64,000 nt of DNA from Tritrichomonas musculus (Eukaryota; Parabasalia; Tritrichomonadida; Tritrichomonadidae). Numbering within the stretch: the first letter of the stretch is position 1; each line of letters starts with the position of its first letter. The notes under the pieces are model-generated. The model did no database searches. It saw only the letters and a list, made by a program, of their open reading frames with translations, and was not told the origin of the DNA. Both the position numbers and the translations under genes were made by a program. The DNA lies in contig JAPFFF010000015.1 of NCBI GenBank assembly GCA_039105265.1, positions 372,001 to 436,000 of the forward strand, given 5' to 3'. Positions 20,412 to 28,855 of this stretch are shown here, piece after piece.

Positions 20412-21071
20412 TCATTGCTTGGACAAGAATTTCTTTAAGCGTTTTGTTGTTTCCTTCTTATCTCTGTAACTTCCAAAGTAAACGTATGCAACTACACATA
20501 AAGATAAGTCTGTATCTTTCATTATCTTTTTCAACACTTTTTTATCATCCTTGTTGTAATCATTAATATTTGCTGTAGCATAATTTGAATTCTCTGTTTT
20601 AATTAAATATTCTATGGCTTTAATTCTTTCTTTATTATCACTATCTGTACCAAGTGCAGCTGGAAAATCATTTCGGAGGACATCTACTATTTTGTTCTTT
20701 GGAACTGTGAGTCCAATTTGAATCTGGAATTTATCTAATAAATTTTCTATATTTTTATCATGATCTTTATCTTTCCAAACAGAAGATGATTTGTCATTAT
20801 TTAAGTTGTTTTGACTTTGTTTTGATTGAGTTTGCACATCTTGAGAGATAGATGCAGATAAAGAAATAATTGTGTCTGGATTATTAAATTCTGAAATATC
20901 TGAAATCTTTTGTGCATTAGAGTATTGTTTTTCTTGATATCTGATATCAGAAAAAGTACGATGGTATTTTTTAGAGAGCAAATTTGCAACATCCTCAAAT
21001 GTCTCATTATCAAAAATTTGTACATAATATATATCTCCTTTGTGCCCATTAACTCTAATGATCCTCGTCAT
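20412..21071 (-). CDS. Hypothetical protein with possible ubiquitin-like N-terminus, 219 aa
   Basis: An intact frame from ATG 21071. Residues 1-72 alternate in a way that would suit a ubiquitin-like beta-grasp: two short strands around a Gly, a helix (EDVANLLSKKY), then strands ending DTIISLSAS. A disordered Ser/Gln/Asn linker (about 73-105) follows, then an alpha-helical part with NKIVDVLRNDFPAAL and a Lys-rich C-terminus. I do not recognise the protein. A ubiquitin-like domain protein is an inference from pattern alone. The start codon lies 123 bp from the plus-strand tRNA gene at 21194. Confidence 0.7.
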   Translation of the reverse strand: MTRIIRVNGHKGDIYYVQIFDNETFEDVANLLSKKYHRTFSDIRYQEKQYSNAQKISDISEFNNPDTIISLSASISQDVQTQSKQSQNNLNNDKSSSVWKDKDHDKNIENLLDKFQIQIGLTVPKNKIVDVLRNDFPAALGTDSDNKERIKAIEYLIKTENSNYATANINDYNKDDKKVLKKIMKDTDLSLCVVAYVYFGSYRDKKETTKRLKKFLSKQ

Positions 21072-21193
21072 TTGCTAATAATAAATAATTTTCAATAACA
21101 CTATTCTTTTCAGAAAAAATCTTTTTAGTTAACAAAAAAAAACAAGATATTTCAAATTTACTTTTTATAGTTTTATTAATTTTAAACAACGAA

Positions 21194-21275
21194 GGCAGAA
21201 TGGCCGAGTGGTTAAGGCGTGAGATTCGAAACCTCATGGGTTCATCCCGCATCGGTTCAAATCCGGTTTCTGTCG
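21194..21275 (+). tRNA. tRNA-Ser (CGA)
   Basis: An 82-nt class II tRNA. The acceptor stem GGCAGAA pairs with TTCTGTC (one G-T pair), with discriminator G. The D arm is GCCGAGTGGTTAAGGC, the anticodon loop TTCGAAA gives anticodon CGA, and there is a long variable arm. The T arm is ATCGG-TTCAAAT-CCGGT. The D-arm segment contains the internal A box (TGGCCGAGTGG) and the T arm the B box (GGTTCAAATCC). The last anticodon-stem pair (A31-C39) is a mismatch. No intron is present. The CCA end is not encoded, as usual in eukaryotes. It reads UCG serine codons. Confidence 0.95.
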
Positions 21276-21278
21276 AAA

Positions 21279-21287
21279 TTTTTTTTT
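21279..21287 (+). terminator. RNA polymerase III T-run terminator
   Basis: A run of nine T residues starts four bases after the tRNA end, as expected for RNA polymerase III termination. Confidence 0.85.
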
Positions 21288-21422
21288 ATAAAAAATTTCA
21301 ATTTTAGGTAAATAAGAAATTAACTCTCTAAATATGATTGAAAAGCATTTTTGATTTTTAAAATAATAAACATCCCAAAATAATATAATAATAATAAATA
21401 AATTCCTTTAAGTTTTATGTAA

Positions 21423-22166
21423 TTATTGAAGAACAAAAGTATATAATGGTAGTAAATCTGTTGGCCAATTTTCTTGCTTGACTGTTTCAATAAGTTTAAG
21501 TCCAGCAGCTTTAAACAAGGCTAAATAATGAGCAAACACTCTACAAATGCCCCTATCCTCGACAAAGAAAGTCGCTTTTTCTTTGACTTCTTTAAGATCA
21601 GGACCAGCTAAATTATCTTTAATAAAAATATAACCATTCTTGTTTAAATGTTCTTTACATCTCTTAAGAAAATTAATCGCATCTGCGTCTGTCAAGTACA
21701 TTATAACCCACTGAACCCAATAAGCATCATATTCACATTCTGGTGTCCATGTTTGAGCTCCTTCTATGAAGGTACGAATTTCAACGTTATCTTTGGAAAG
21801 TGTCTCTTTTGCTGTTTCTAAAAGCTCACCAACTGGATCAATTAAATCAATTGATTTGAAAAAATCGGCAAGAACAAAATGTGAAACGCGTCCAATTCCA
21901 GCACCAACATCAGCAATTTTATTATTTCCAAGTTTTGTTAACTTTGATTTGCGTCCTTGATTTTGATATTTTTCAATAATATCTCTACTTGATAATGTAT
22001 CGAAACCTGTGAGCGATTGAAATCCTCCAAGCATTCCATCTACTGTTTTTTCTTGCTTAGCCCAATATGCTGTTGAAACATTATACCAACTATCTTTATA
22101 TTCTTCAAAAACTTTATCTGGGTCAACTGTTTGAATATCATTATCTTGATTTTCTTCTTCAGTCAT
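21423..22166 (-). CDS. NTMT1: Protein N-terminal alpha-N-methyltransferase (NTMT1 type)
   Basis: A 247-aa protein. It has the family signature TVDGMLGGF (41-49) that helps shape the peptide site, the SAM-binding DVGAGIGRV (86-94), and the DAYWVQWVIMYLTD helix of the active site near residues 147-160. The KDN triplet after the next strand is also present. These enzymes methylate the exposed alpha-amino group of proteins that begin X-Pro-Lys after methionine removal, including ribosomal and chromatin proteins. Length matches the family (220-250 aa). A TCATATT initiator-like motif lies about 15 bases upstream of the ATG. The gene is divergent from MYG1. Confidence 0.92.
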   Translation of the reverse strand: MTEEENQDNDIQTVDPDKVFEEYKDSWYNVSTAYWAKQEKTVDGMLGGFQSLTGFDTLSSRDIIEKYQNQGRKSKLTKLGNNKIADVGAGIGRVSHFVLADFFKSIDLIDPVGELLETAKETLSKDNVEIRTFIEGAQTWTPECEYDAYWVQWVIMYLTDADAINFLKRCKEHLNKNGYIFIKDNLAGPDLKEVKEKATFFVEDRGICRVFAHYLALFKAAGLKLIETVKQENWPTDLLPLYTFVLQ

Positions 22167-22391
22167 AACAATTAATATGAAATGGCCAATTCCAAACGTT
22201 TAATCATTCTAAATAAAAAAAGGCCTATAATCAAAAAATATATATTATTTTAAAATATATACTTATTATTATAGTTATTATTATGCAAAATAATTGGAAA
22301 GAATAATTTTTCATTAGGATAAACTTATTTTAATTAATGAATTTAATTGACTGAAAAAAGAGAATTTTACAAATTTATATTTTACTTTGGA

Positions 22392-23333
22392 ATGACAAAA
22401 GCAATTGCTGTTCATAGTCAATCATTTCATGCTGATGATTCCCTTGCAATATATTTCCTTCGGCAAACTGATGAATTCAAAGACGCTTCATATGTAAGAA
22501 CAAGAGATCAAGATGTTATTGATCAGTGTGATGCAGCAGTTGATGTTGGTGGTGTATATGACCATGATAAAAGGAGATATGATCATCATCAGAAAGGTTT
22601 TGATTTATGTTTTCCAAATTCAAAAATACCTTTGGCTTCTTGTGGACTCGTTTACTTGCATTATGGTGAAGAAATTAACAAAAATATACTTGAAAGGCAT
22701 GGGAGAGATGTTGGAAAGCATTCAAAATTGATATATACTACACTATATGATATCTTTGTTAAAGAAATTGATGCAAATGACAACGGAAAACCAGTTTACC
22801 CGCCTGATGCAGATTTAAAATATCGTGTAAATACTACAATTTCAATACGTATCGCTATGCTCAATAGTATTGGAACTTTTGATGATGCTATCGAACTAAT
22901 TGGAAATGAATATGAAGCTCGGCTATTAAGGTTTTATGATTCTGATCTTCCTGCAATTGAAGTTGGAGATAAAGCATTTGAATCAAGATTTAACATTGAT
23001 AAAAGTGGGCAAATTGTATTAAACGAATATCCATGTAACATAGAACATCGAATTAAAGAGCTTGAGAAAAAATCACAAGATAAACAGATACTTTATGTGG
23101 TATGTCCACGTAATGACGGTTCTTGGAATATCCGTGCGCTAAATTCAGTTGGATTTGAACTTAGAAAACCTCTTCCGTGCCTAGGTTTACGAGACGAAGA
23201 ATTATCTCTAGCATGCGGAATTGAAGGCGGTATTTTTGTTCATAAGAACGGATTTATGGGAGCATTTAAAACAAAGGAAGAAGCAATAGCCTTTGCTCAA
23301 TTTGCTGTAAGATATGATAATAAAAATGCTTGA
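22392..23333 (+). CDS. MYG1: MYG1/UPF0160 metal-dependent exonuclease
   Basis: A 313-aa protein. The N-terminal HSQSFHADDSLAIYF carries the His-Ala-Asp-Asp metal motif (His13, Asp15, Asp16), followed by the DVGGVYDHDKRRYDHH segment with DHH-type metal ligands, as in MYG1 and DHH phosphoesterases. The C-terminal half ends with the family's GCIFVH-like segment (here GGIFVHKNGFMGAFKT). Known MYG1 is a 3'-5' RNA exonuclease acting in nucleus and mitochondria; parabasalids have only hydrogenosomes, so location here is open. ATG 22392 is chosen because it sits directly before the conserved domain; an in-frame TTG 45 bp upstream is not a credible start. Confidence 0.92.
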   Translation: MTKAIAVHSQSFHADDSLAIYFLRQTDEFKDASYVRTRDQDVIDQCDAAVDVGGVYDHDKRRYDHHQKGFDLCFPNSKIPLASCGLVYLHYGEEINKNILERHGRDVGKHSKLIYTTLYDIFVKEIDANDNGKPVYPPDADLKYRVNTTISIRIAMLNSIGTFDDAIELIGNEYEARLLRFYDSDLPAIEVGDKAFESRFNIDKSGQIVLNEYPCNIEHRIKELEKKSQDKQILYVVCPRNDGSWNIRALNSVGFELRKPLPCLGLRDEELSLACGIEGGIFVHKNGFMGAFKTKEEAIAFAQFAVRYDNKNA

Positions 23334-23662
23334 AATGTAATTTTTTATATAATTTGCAATTCATATTGTTATAAACTTTATTTTTTATTATTATCAAAGA
23401 AAGAGTATTATCATTCGAATAGGTTTAAAAAAATATCATTTTTAAAAAATGATGGAATTCAGTATGAAAAAAAGAAAATGCTATAAAGTAATTTCTAATG
23501 ATCCAAATCACTATTAGTGCATATAAAAGTCGCAAATAAACTAAAAAAAAAAAAAAAAAATTAGCTTACCAAATCTTTTCTGACTTTCTATTATTTTAAA
23601 AATTCATGAAAATAGTAAATTTATGATGATATTTGGCCGATTTTTGTAATCAAAATTTTATA
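23334..23662. other. Intergenic region
   Basis: 329 bp between two plus-strand genes, with an A18-type run near 23,543-23,560. It should include the MYG1 3' end and the XPB promoter. Nothing else is recognised. Confidence 0.6.
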
Positions 23663-25840
23663 ATGTCTGATCAAGCTCTATATAAACCATATACTTCAAA
23701 TAAAGAAAAAAGAAAGAAAAAAGAAAAAGAAATTGATACAGAATCAAAAGATCCATTTAAAGGCGCCAGAATTCCTTGTGATAAAAATACAAGAATATTT
23801 ATGGAACTAGAACTTTCAAATGATTACGAATCGCGCCCTTTATATGTTTGTCCTGATGGTCATATTTTTTTAGAAACATTTTCTAAATATTACAAGCCAG
23901 CTTACGATTTTATGGTTGCTATTGCAGAACCAGTTTCTCGTCCAAAATATATTCAAGAATATCAAATCAATACTTATTCTTTATATACTGCTGTTTCAAT
24001 TGGATTGACTGATACTGAAATCGTAAGAGTATTGAGATTATTAAGCAAATGTTCAATTGATCCCAAGTTAGTAAAGCTTATTACAGATACGGTTCAAACA
24101 GTTGGAAAGCTCAAATTAATTCTTAAGAATAGGCGATATTTTGTTCAATCAACAGAATTAAAATTATTGAACAAAGTTGCCCACAAAATGGAAAATTACA
24201 GAGTATTGGAAAAAAATCCAGCTGATACTTATGATCCTGATACAGGCTATATTATTCCCGATGATGATGAATTTACATCGATTGACGTTGCTGGTATTGG
24301 AAATGCTGATCAATACGGCTCAACACAAAGAATTACAAACGAACTCGGTCTCGATATTTCTGATTTACCAACTAATAATGATACTTGCGTCCGTAGATTT
24401 GAAATAAAAGAGGAATGTGTTTCAAAGGCTCGTCAAAAAGCTTTAAGTATGAATATTCCTTTTTCTGATGAATATGATTTTCGTTCAGATGATTCAAATC
24501 CTGATCTTGAACTGGATCTTAGGCAAGCTACAGCTATTCGTCCATATCAAGAAAAAGCATTAAGTAAAATGTTCAGTGGTGGTCGTGCAAAGAGTGGCAT
24601 TATTGTTCTCCCTTGTGGTGCAGGTAAAACGCTCGTTGGTATTACAGCTGCTTGTACTGTTCGAAAGAGTACAATTGTTTTTTGTGATACAAACGTTCCT
24701 GTTGATCAATGGAATGAACAATTTTTGCGATGGACTACAATTGAACCTCAAAATATTATTACATTCACTTCACGAAATAAGCCGATTATTCCTGATAAAC
24801 CAATTGTTTTGATTACAACGTATTCTATTTTTACTACTGGAAGAGCTGAAGAAACAAAAAAAGCAATTGAGGCAATCACAAGTCGTGAATGGGGTTTAAT
24901 GATTATGGACGAAGTTCAGCAAATGGTTGCGGAAACATATGCTCGAGTAATTGATATGATTCGTGCACATTCAAAGCTTGGATTGACGGCAACTCTAGTT
25001 AGAGAAGATGATAGAATTATTGATCTTAACCACCTTATCGGTCCAAGATTATATGAAGCAAACTGGATCGATTTGAGTGATCAAGGATTCATTGCCCGTG
25101 TTAAATGTTATGAAATTTGGTGTAAGATGACAGGTCCATTTTATCATCAATATTTACGTAAAAATCATCTTCGTCAGCGTGTTTATTCATCAATGAATCC
25201 TAACAAGTTTAATGCCGTTGAACGGTTAATTCGTTTTCATGAAAATCGAGGAGATAAGATCCTTGTATTTGCAGATATTATCCATGTTCTTAATACTTAT
25301 GGCGTTTGTCTCAGTAAAAGTGATGATGGAAAATTTATACGTCCTATTTTAAAGGGAGAAACTTCACAAGAAGAACGTTCCAGCATATTCAGAAAATTCA
25401 AAGACCCCACAAGTAAAGTAAAATGTATTTTTATCTCAAAAATTGGTGATAAAGCAATTGATCTTCCTGATGCAAATGTGCTAATTCAAATTTGTTCTCA
25501 TTTTGGTGCAAGAATGCAAGAAGCTCAAAGACTTGGAAGAATTCTCAGAAAGAAGCAAGGAAGGACTGATGAATTCAATGCATTCTTTTACACTTTGATT
25601 AGTGAAGATACTCGTGAAATTTACTTCTCAAGAAAAAGGCAAAGATTTTTAATCGACCAAGGTTATGTATATCAAGTAATTCAAGATCAAGAAGAGCTCG
25701 AAAGAAATTGGCCAATTTCTCTCAATCCACCTTTGAAATGTGATAATCCTGAATTCAGAGACGAACTTTTGAGAGGATGTAATAAAGCTGATGATGAATC
25801 AGGTAAAGAAGAAGAAGAAGAATTTGAAAGATTTGTATAA
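23663..25840 (+). CDS. XPB: TFIIH helicase/translocase XPB (SSL2/ERCC3)
   Basis: A 725-aa SF2 helicase. The N-terminal part (about 40-165) matches the XPB damage-recognition region (PLYVCPDGHIFLETFSKYY, then YSLYTAVSIGL). Core motifs include Walker A LPCGAGKT (316-323), Walker B MDEVQ with DEVQ at 416-419 (DEVH in yeast and human), motif III GLTATLVREDD that includes the XPB-specific RED residues (447-449), and motif VI QRLGRILRKKQG near 630. The C-terminus ends in an acidic Glu run. XPB drives promoter opening by TFIIH and takes part in nucleotide excision repair. ATG 23663 is chosen over an upstream in-frame TTG. A TCAAAATTTT string lies just before the start. Confidence 0.95.
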   Translation: MSDQALYKPYTSNKEKRKKKEKEIDTESKDPFKGARIPCDKNTRIFMELELSNDYESRPLYVCPDGHIFLETFSKYYKPAYDFMVAIAEPVSRPKYIQEYQINTYSLYTAVSIGLTDTEIVRVLRLLSKCSIDPKLVKLITDTVQTVGKLKLILKNRRYFVQSTELKLLNKVAHKMENYRVLEKNPADTYDPDTGYIIPDDDEFTSIDVAGIGNADQYGSTQRITNELGLDISDLPTNNDTCVRRFEIKEECVSKARQKALSMNIPFSDEYDFRSDDSNPDLELDLRQATAIRPYQEKALSKMFSGGRAKSGIIVLPCGAGKTLVGITAACTVRKSTIVFCDTNVPVDQWNEQFLRWTTIEPQNIITFTSRNKPIIPDKPIVLITTYSIFTTGRAEETKKAIEAITSREWGLMIMDEVQQMVAETYARVIDMIRAHSKLGLTATLVREDDRIIDLNHLIGPRLYEANWIDLSDQGFIARVKCYEIWCKMTGPFYHQYLRKNHLRQRVYSSMNPNKFNAVERLIRFHENRGDKILVFADIIHVLNTYGVCLSKSDDGKFIRPILKGETSQEERSSIFRKFKDPTSKVKCIFISKIGDKAIDLPDANVLIQICSHFGARMQEAQRLGRILRKKQGRTDEFNAFFYTLISEDTREIYFSRKRQRFLIDQGYVYQVIQDQEELERNWPISLNPPLKCDNPEFRDELLRGCNKADDESGKEEEEEFERFV

Positions 25841-25907
25841 AATTTATTTCAAAATATAGAAATTTGTCAGATAATTAAATAAATAAAAATATGTCCTTGA
25901 AAAAATA

Positions 25908-26207
25908 TTACTGATTTTTCATTAAAAAGTTTTTGCTTTTTTGATATTGAATTCCCATAAGTAGATTTGTTTTGTAATTTTTTTTCCAGTTCTTCACAAG
26001 AAGCAGAAGCTGAAAAGAATATGTATTGATTTTAATAAAAGTTTCATCTGAGACAAAATAATAAGCATATATCCAAAGATCTTTTTCAATAGAGGTTATT
26101 TGTAAATGCCAAATCTTTCTTTTCTGATATTTCTGAATGTTCTCTATCAAACTTTCAATTAAACATAATCTTTTACCAATTGTATTTACATATGTGCCAA
26201 CAACCAT
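25908..26207 (-). CDS. Possible small protein gene, frame uncertain
   Basis: An ATG-started frame of 99 aa. Residues 1-65 look coding (balanced residues such as GKRLCLIESLIENIQKYQKR), but the last third (LLLLVKNWKKNYK) does not. From about 26,010 downward a different minus-strand frame reads in a more protein-like way (ASASCEELEKKLQNKSTYG). The gene may therefore contain a frameshift, a small intron without the usual trichomonad splice motifs, or a sequence error. It could also be a decayed gene. I do not recognise the product. It lies just beyond the XPB stop, in convergent orientation. Confidence 0.4.
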   Translation of the reverse strand: MVVGTYVNTIGKRLCLIESLIENIQKYQKRKIWHLQITSIEKDLWIYAYYFVSDETFIKINTYSFQLLLLVKNWKKNYKTNLLMGIQYQKSKNFLMKNQ

Positions 26208-26561
26208 GCAGATTTAATATTTGTTTGATTTGTTTGATTTGTTCAAAGAAATAAAAAGTTTTTATTAGTATCAATGAGGTTTAATGAGTAATGTTCAATA
26301 TTTTATATAATTAACGGAAACAAATTTCAATGAGTATCTTAAAATATTGAATGGTCTATCAATTTTTCAGAAGAAAATAAATTTTTCATATAATGAATAT
26401 ATCAAGTTATAACAAATTTAATGCATTCGTATATGCAAAAAATAGAATATCTTTTTTTATATATTATTTTATTTTATTTTAATTGCTGGATTTTATTATT
26501 AACTGAATTTGGCATATAAACGGTTAATTTTTTAATTAACGTACAAAAAGTTTTAGGAATA
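26208..26561. other. Intergenic region
   Basis: 354 bp of AT-rich DNA between divergent frames. It would hold the promoter of the coiled-coil gene at 26562. Nothing else is recognised. Confidence 0.6.
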
Positions 26562-27311
26562 ATGGATTTTTATGACTCTAAGGCTGCCGTTGATGCAATG
26601 GCAGCTTTACAAGCTCGCATAAAAGAACTTGAAAATTATAATGCCAGAATTAGAAAAGAGTGTCAACGATTAAAAGTTCTTGCAGAAACAGATGAAAATT
26701 CTTTAAACGAGCGAGAAGCATCTTTAATGAACGCAGCGGATAAAGCAAAGCAAATGCTTGAAGGGGCTTCTGAATCGCTAATTGAACTCAGAAAAGTAAG
26801 GCATGATAATCGTCAACTTCAAAATCGTTTAGAACAACTTCAAAATGATCTTTCTGCTAGAGTTATTCAAGAAAATAAAGCAAAAGAAAAATTATTAAAG
26901 CTTTCAGATAAGAAAGATAATGCTGAAAAATTACTGAAAGAGTATGAAGAACTGTTTTGTGAAATATTATCTCCTCCAGATTTCCAGCTTAATGGTAATG
27001 GTCAAATACCTTTTACCAATACAATTGCAGTGACAACTCACTCGCTGCCGGCAACCCTTCAAACTGCAGTTATGATGTTGCAAACTCTACCTTTTCCATT
27101 CCGTGATCAAAAATTAGAAAAAAAACGAGAAATAATATCAGTTCTTTTGAATGCAAGAGAAATTGCATATAAAATTCAAGAAGAAATTCATCAACTTGAG
27201 CTCCAGAAGCTAGAATCTGGATCTATTAGAAGGATACAAGCAGAAATAGATGTCAAATCGTCGCATTTATACCTTCTCACGCAAGCAATGTCAAGATTTA
27301 GATTTGAATAA
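26562..27311 (+). CDS. Coiled-coil protein, 249 aa
   Basis: An intact frame from ATG 26562. Residues about 10-140 are coiled coil with regular heptads (ALQARIKELENYNARIRKEC, then ELRKVRHDNRQLQNRLEQL). A short non-helical segment with Pro and Thr (about 145-180, containing LSPPDFQLNGNGQIPF) follows, and then a second helical region to the end. The size and helix-hinge-helix layout recall small coiled-coil subunits of kinetochore or tether complexes, but no family signature is visible. Function unknown. No other gene lies within 200 bp. Confidence 0.78.
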   Translation: MDFYDSKAAVDAMAALQARIKELENYNARIRKECQRLKVLAETDENSLNEREASLMNAADKAKQMLEGASESLIELRKVRHDNRQLQNRLEQLQNDLSARVIQENKAKEKLLKLSDKKDNAEKLLKEYEELFCEILSPPDFQLNGNGQIPFTNTIAVTTHSLPATLQTAVMMLQTLPFPFRDQKLEKKREIISVLLNAREIAYKIQEEIHQLELQKLESGSIRRIQAEIDVKSSHLYLLTQAMSRFRFE

Positions 27312-27908
27312 TTATTATTTTTCTCCAATATCCATTTTTTGTAGTTTAATTTTTATTAAAAGAAAAAGAAGCAAAATCTTCACTTTTTATAATATTCTCC
27401 ACTTGTTTAAAAATTAAAATTGTTAATTGTTATGTTTGTTGTATTTAGAATTTTATTTCTTATTCCACCAAAAAAAAGAAAGATCATGAATTTAATATAT
27501 GTATATTTGGTATTGGTAATTATGCAGTTTTTTTAGAAACAGATATATTTATTTATAAAAAATTAATGCTATCATTCAAATATTTCAATGAATAATTCAA
27601 ATTTGATGTATTTCTGACTTTTTCTGTTAGAAATTGAATAATTTTTCAATTTTTTAAAATTTTATTCACAAAACATCAATTAAACGGAACATACAGAGAA
27701 TAGCTCTGAGCTGAAAACTGTATTATTTGCTCAGAAATCGAAATTTAATGTATGAAAACATTGATAGTAATAGCACTGCAATGTTGTGTCAAATTTCTAC
27801 AAAATTTTTTTAGCAAGATCAAGAGTTTCCCTGTTACTTTGATTCCCGTATATCCCGTATGAGCTAAATTCAATACAAACGCAGACCGTTTTCTTTCATT
27901 TGATATTC
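27312..27908. other. Intergenic region
   Basis: About 0.6 kb between two plus-strand genes; AT-rich, with T-rich runs after the upstream stop. The less AT-rich end (27,670-27,900) probably belongs to the next promoter. TTTCATTTG ends at about 27,902, an imperfect initiator match before the HMG gene. Nothing else is recognised. Confidence 0.55.
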
Positions 27909-28286
27909 ATGTGTGAAGTCTTAAGGAAAATGGATTTTTCACCAAATTTTGAAGTTCTTTCCATTGAACCTCATTACTATAAAGATAAGCCACAGCGCAA
28001 AAGCCCAAAAACACAGAAGCAGCCGAATCCCTACTTTTTGTTTTGCCAAGAAAAAAGAACACAGCTTCATACACAGTTTCCAAATGTTTCTAGCCGTGAA
28101 ATTACACAAATGCTAGCACAGGAATGGAAATCACTCTCAACTATTGAGAAGCAAAAATACTCTGATCAATATCATAAAAATATGGAAAAAGCTCAAGTTG
28201 ATAAAGAAAAAAAGCATCAGATATTCCTTCAAATCCCAGTAGGAAATAACCAGTTTATGACAATTCCGGCTTTTGTTAATGAGTAA
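27909..28286 (+). CDS. HMG-box protein
   Basis: A 125-aa protein if started at ATG 27909; ATG 27930 is the alternative. Residues about 35-105 form one HMG box: PNPYFLFCQEKR for helix 1, NVSSREITQMLAQEWKSL for helix 2 and a third helix with KQKYSDQYHKNMEKAQ. The order and the Pro-x-x-(Tyr/Phe)-x-x-F start match HMGB/NHP6-type non-sequence-specific DNA-bending proteins. The basic stretch before the box (KDKPQRKSPKTQKQ) also fits. Expected role: chromatin architecture in the nucleus. The C-terminal 20 residues have no acidic tail. Confidence 0.88.
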   Translation: MCEVLRKMDFSPNFEVLSIEPHYYKDKPQRKSPKTQKQPNPYFLFCQEKRTQLHTQFPNVSSREITQMLAQEWKSLSTIEKQKYSDQYHKNMEKAQVDKEKKHQIFLQIPVGNNQFMTIPAFVNE

Positions 28287-28855
28287 AATCTTTTTATATG
28301 TAAATATGCTTTTTTATCACTATTTCACAATTTTAAGAAAGTAAAACAGGCATTATTATAAGTAATAATATAATCAAATCATGAATATACGTTTTTTTTA
28401 GAAAAAAACATTGATTAAATTGAAATTTTCTAACGTGCATAAAATCTTTATTCAAAATGCTTGAGACAACATTCAATTTTTTTCAATGTTTCTCTGAAAA
28501 TCTTGCATTCTACTTGGGACTTATTGACCTTTAAAATGAGTAATTTTGACCTTTATAAAATTTTAGCGGCTAAACTTTTTAAAACATTATAATTATATTG
28601 AGTCATTATGAATAACTCAAATGCATATATTATCTACATTTTGAAAATTTAGTTTAATAGTTCTAATGAAGAAGAAGAAGAATAAAATTACATAAAAAAA
28701 AAAAAAAATAATAATAATTTTATACTTTATAAAACTTCTTCATTAAATACTCACACTTATATGAATTGAAATTCATTTACAAATTTATCTGTTTTTCTTT
28801 TTTTCATACCGATGTCTAATACAATAATATGAAATAAATATATATTCATGAAAAT
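28287..28855. other. Convergent intergenic region
   Basis: 3' flanks of the HMG-box gene and exportin-1. It contains a GAA repeat and an A run near 28,670-28,710. No gene is recognised. Confidence 0.6.
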
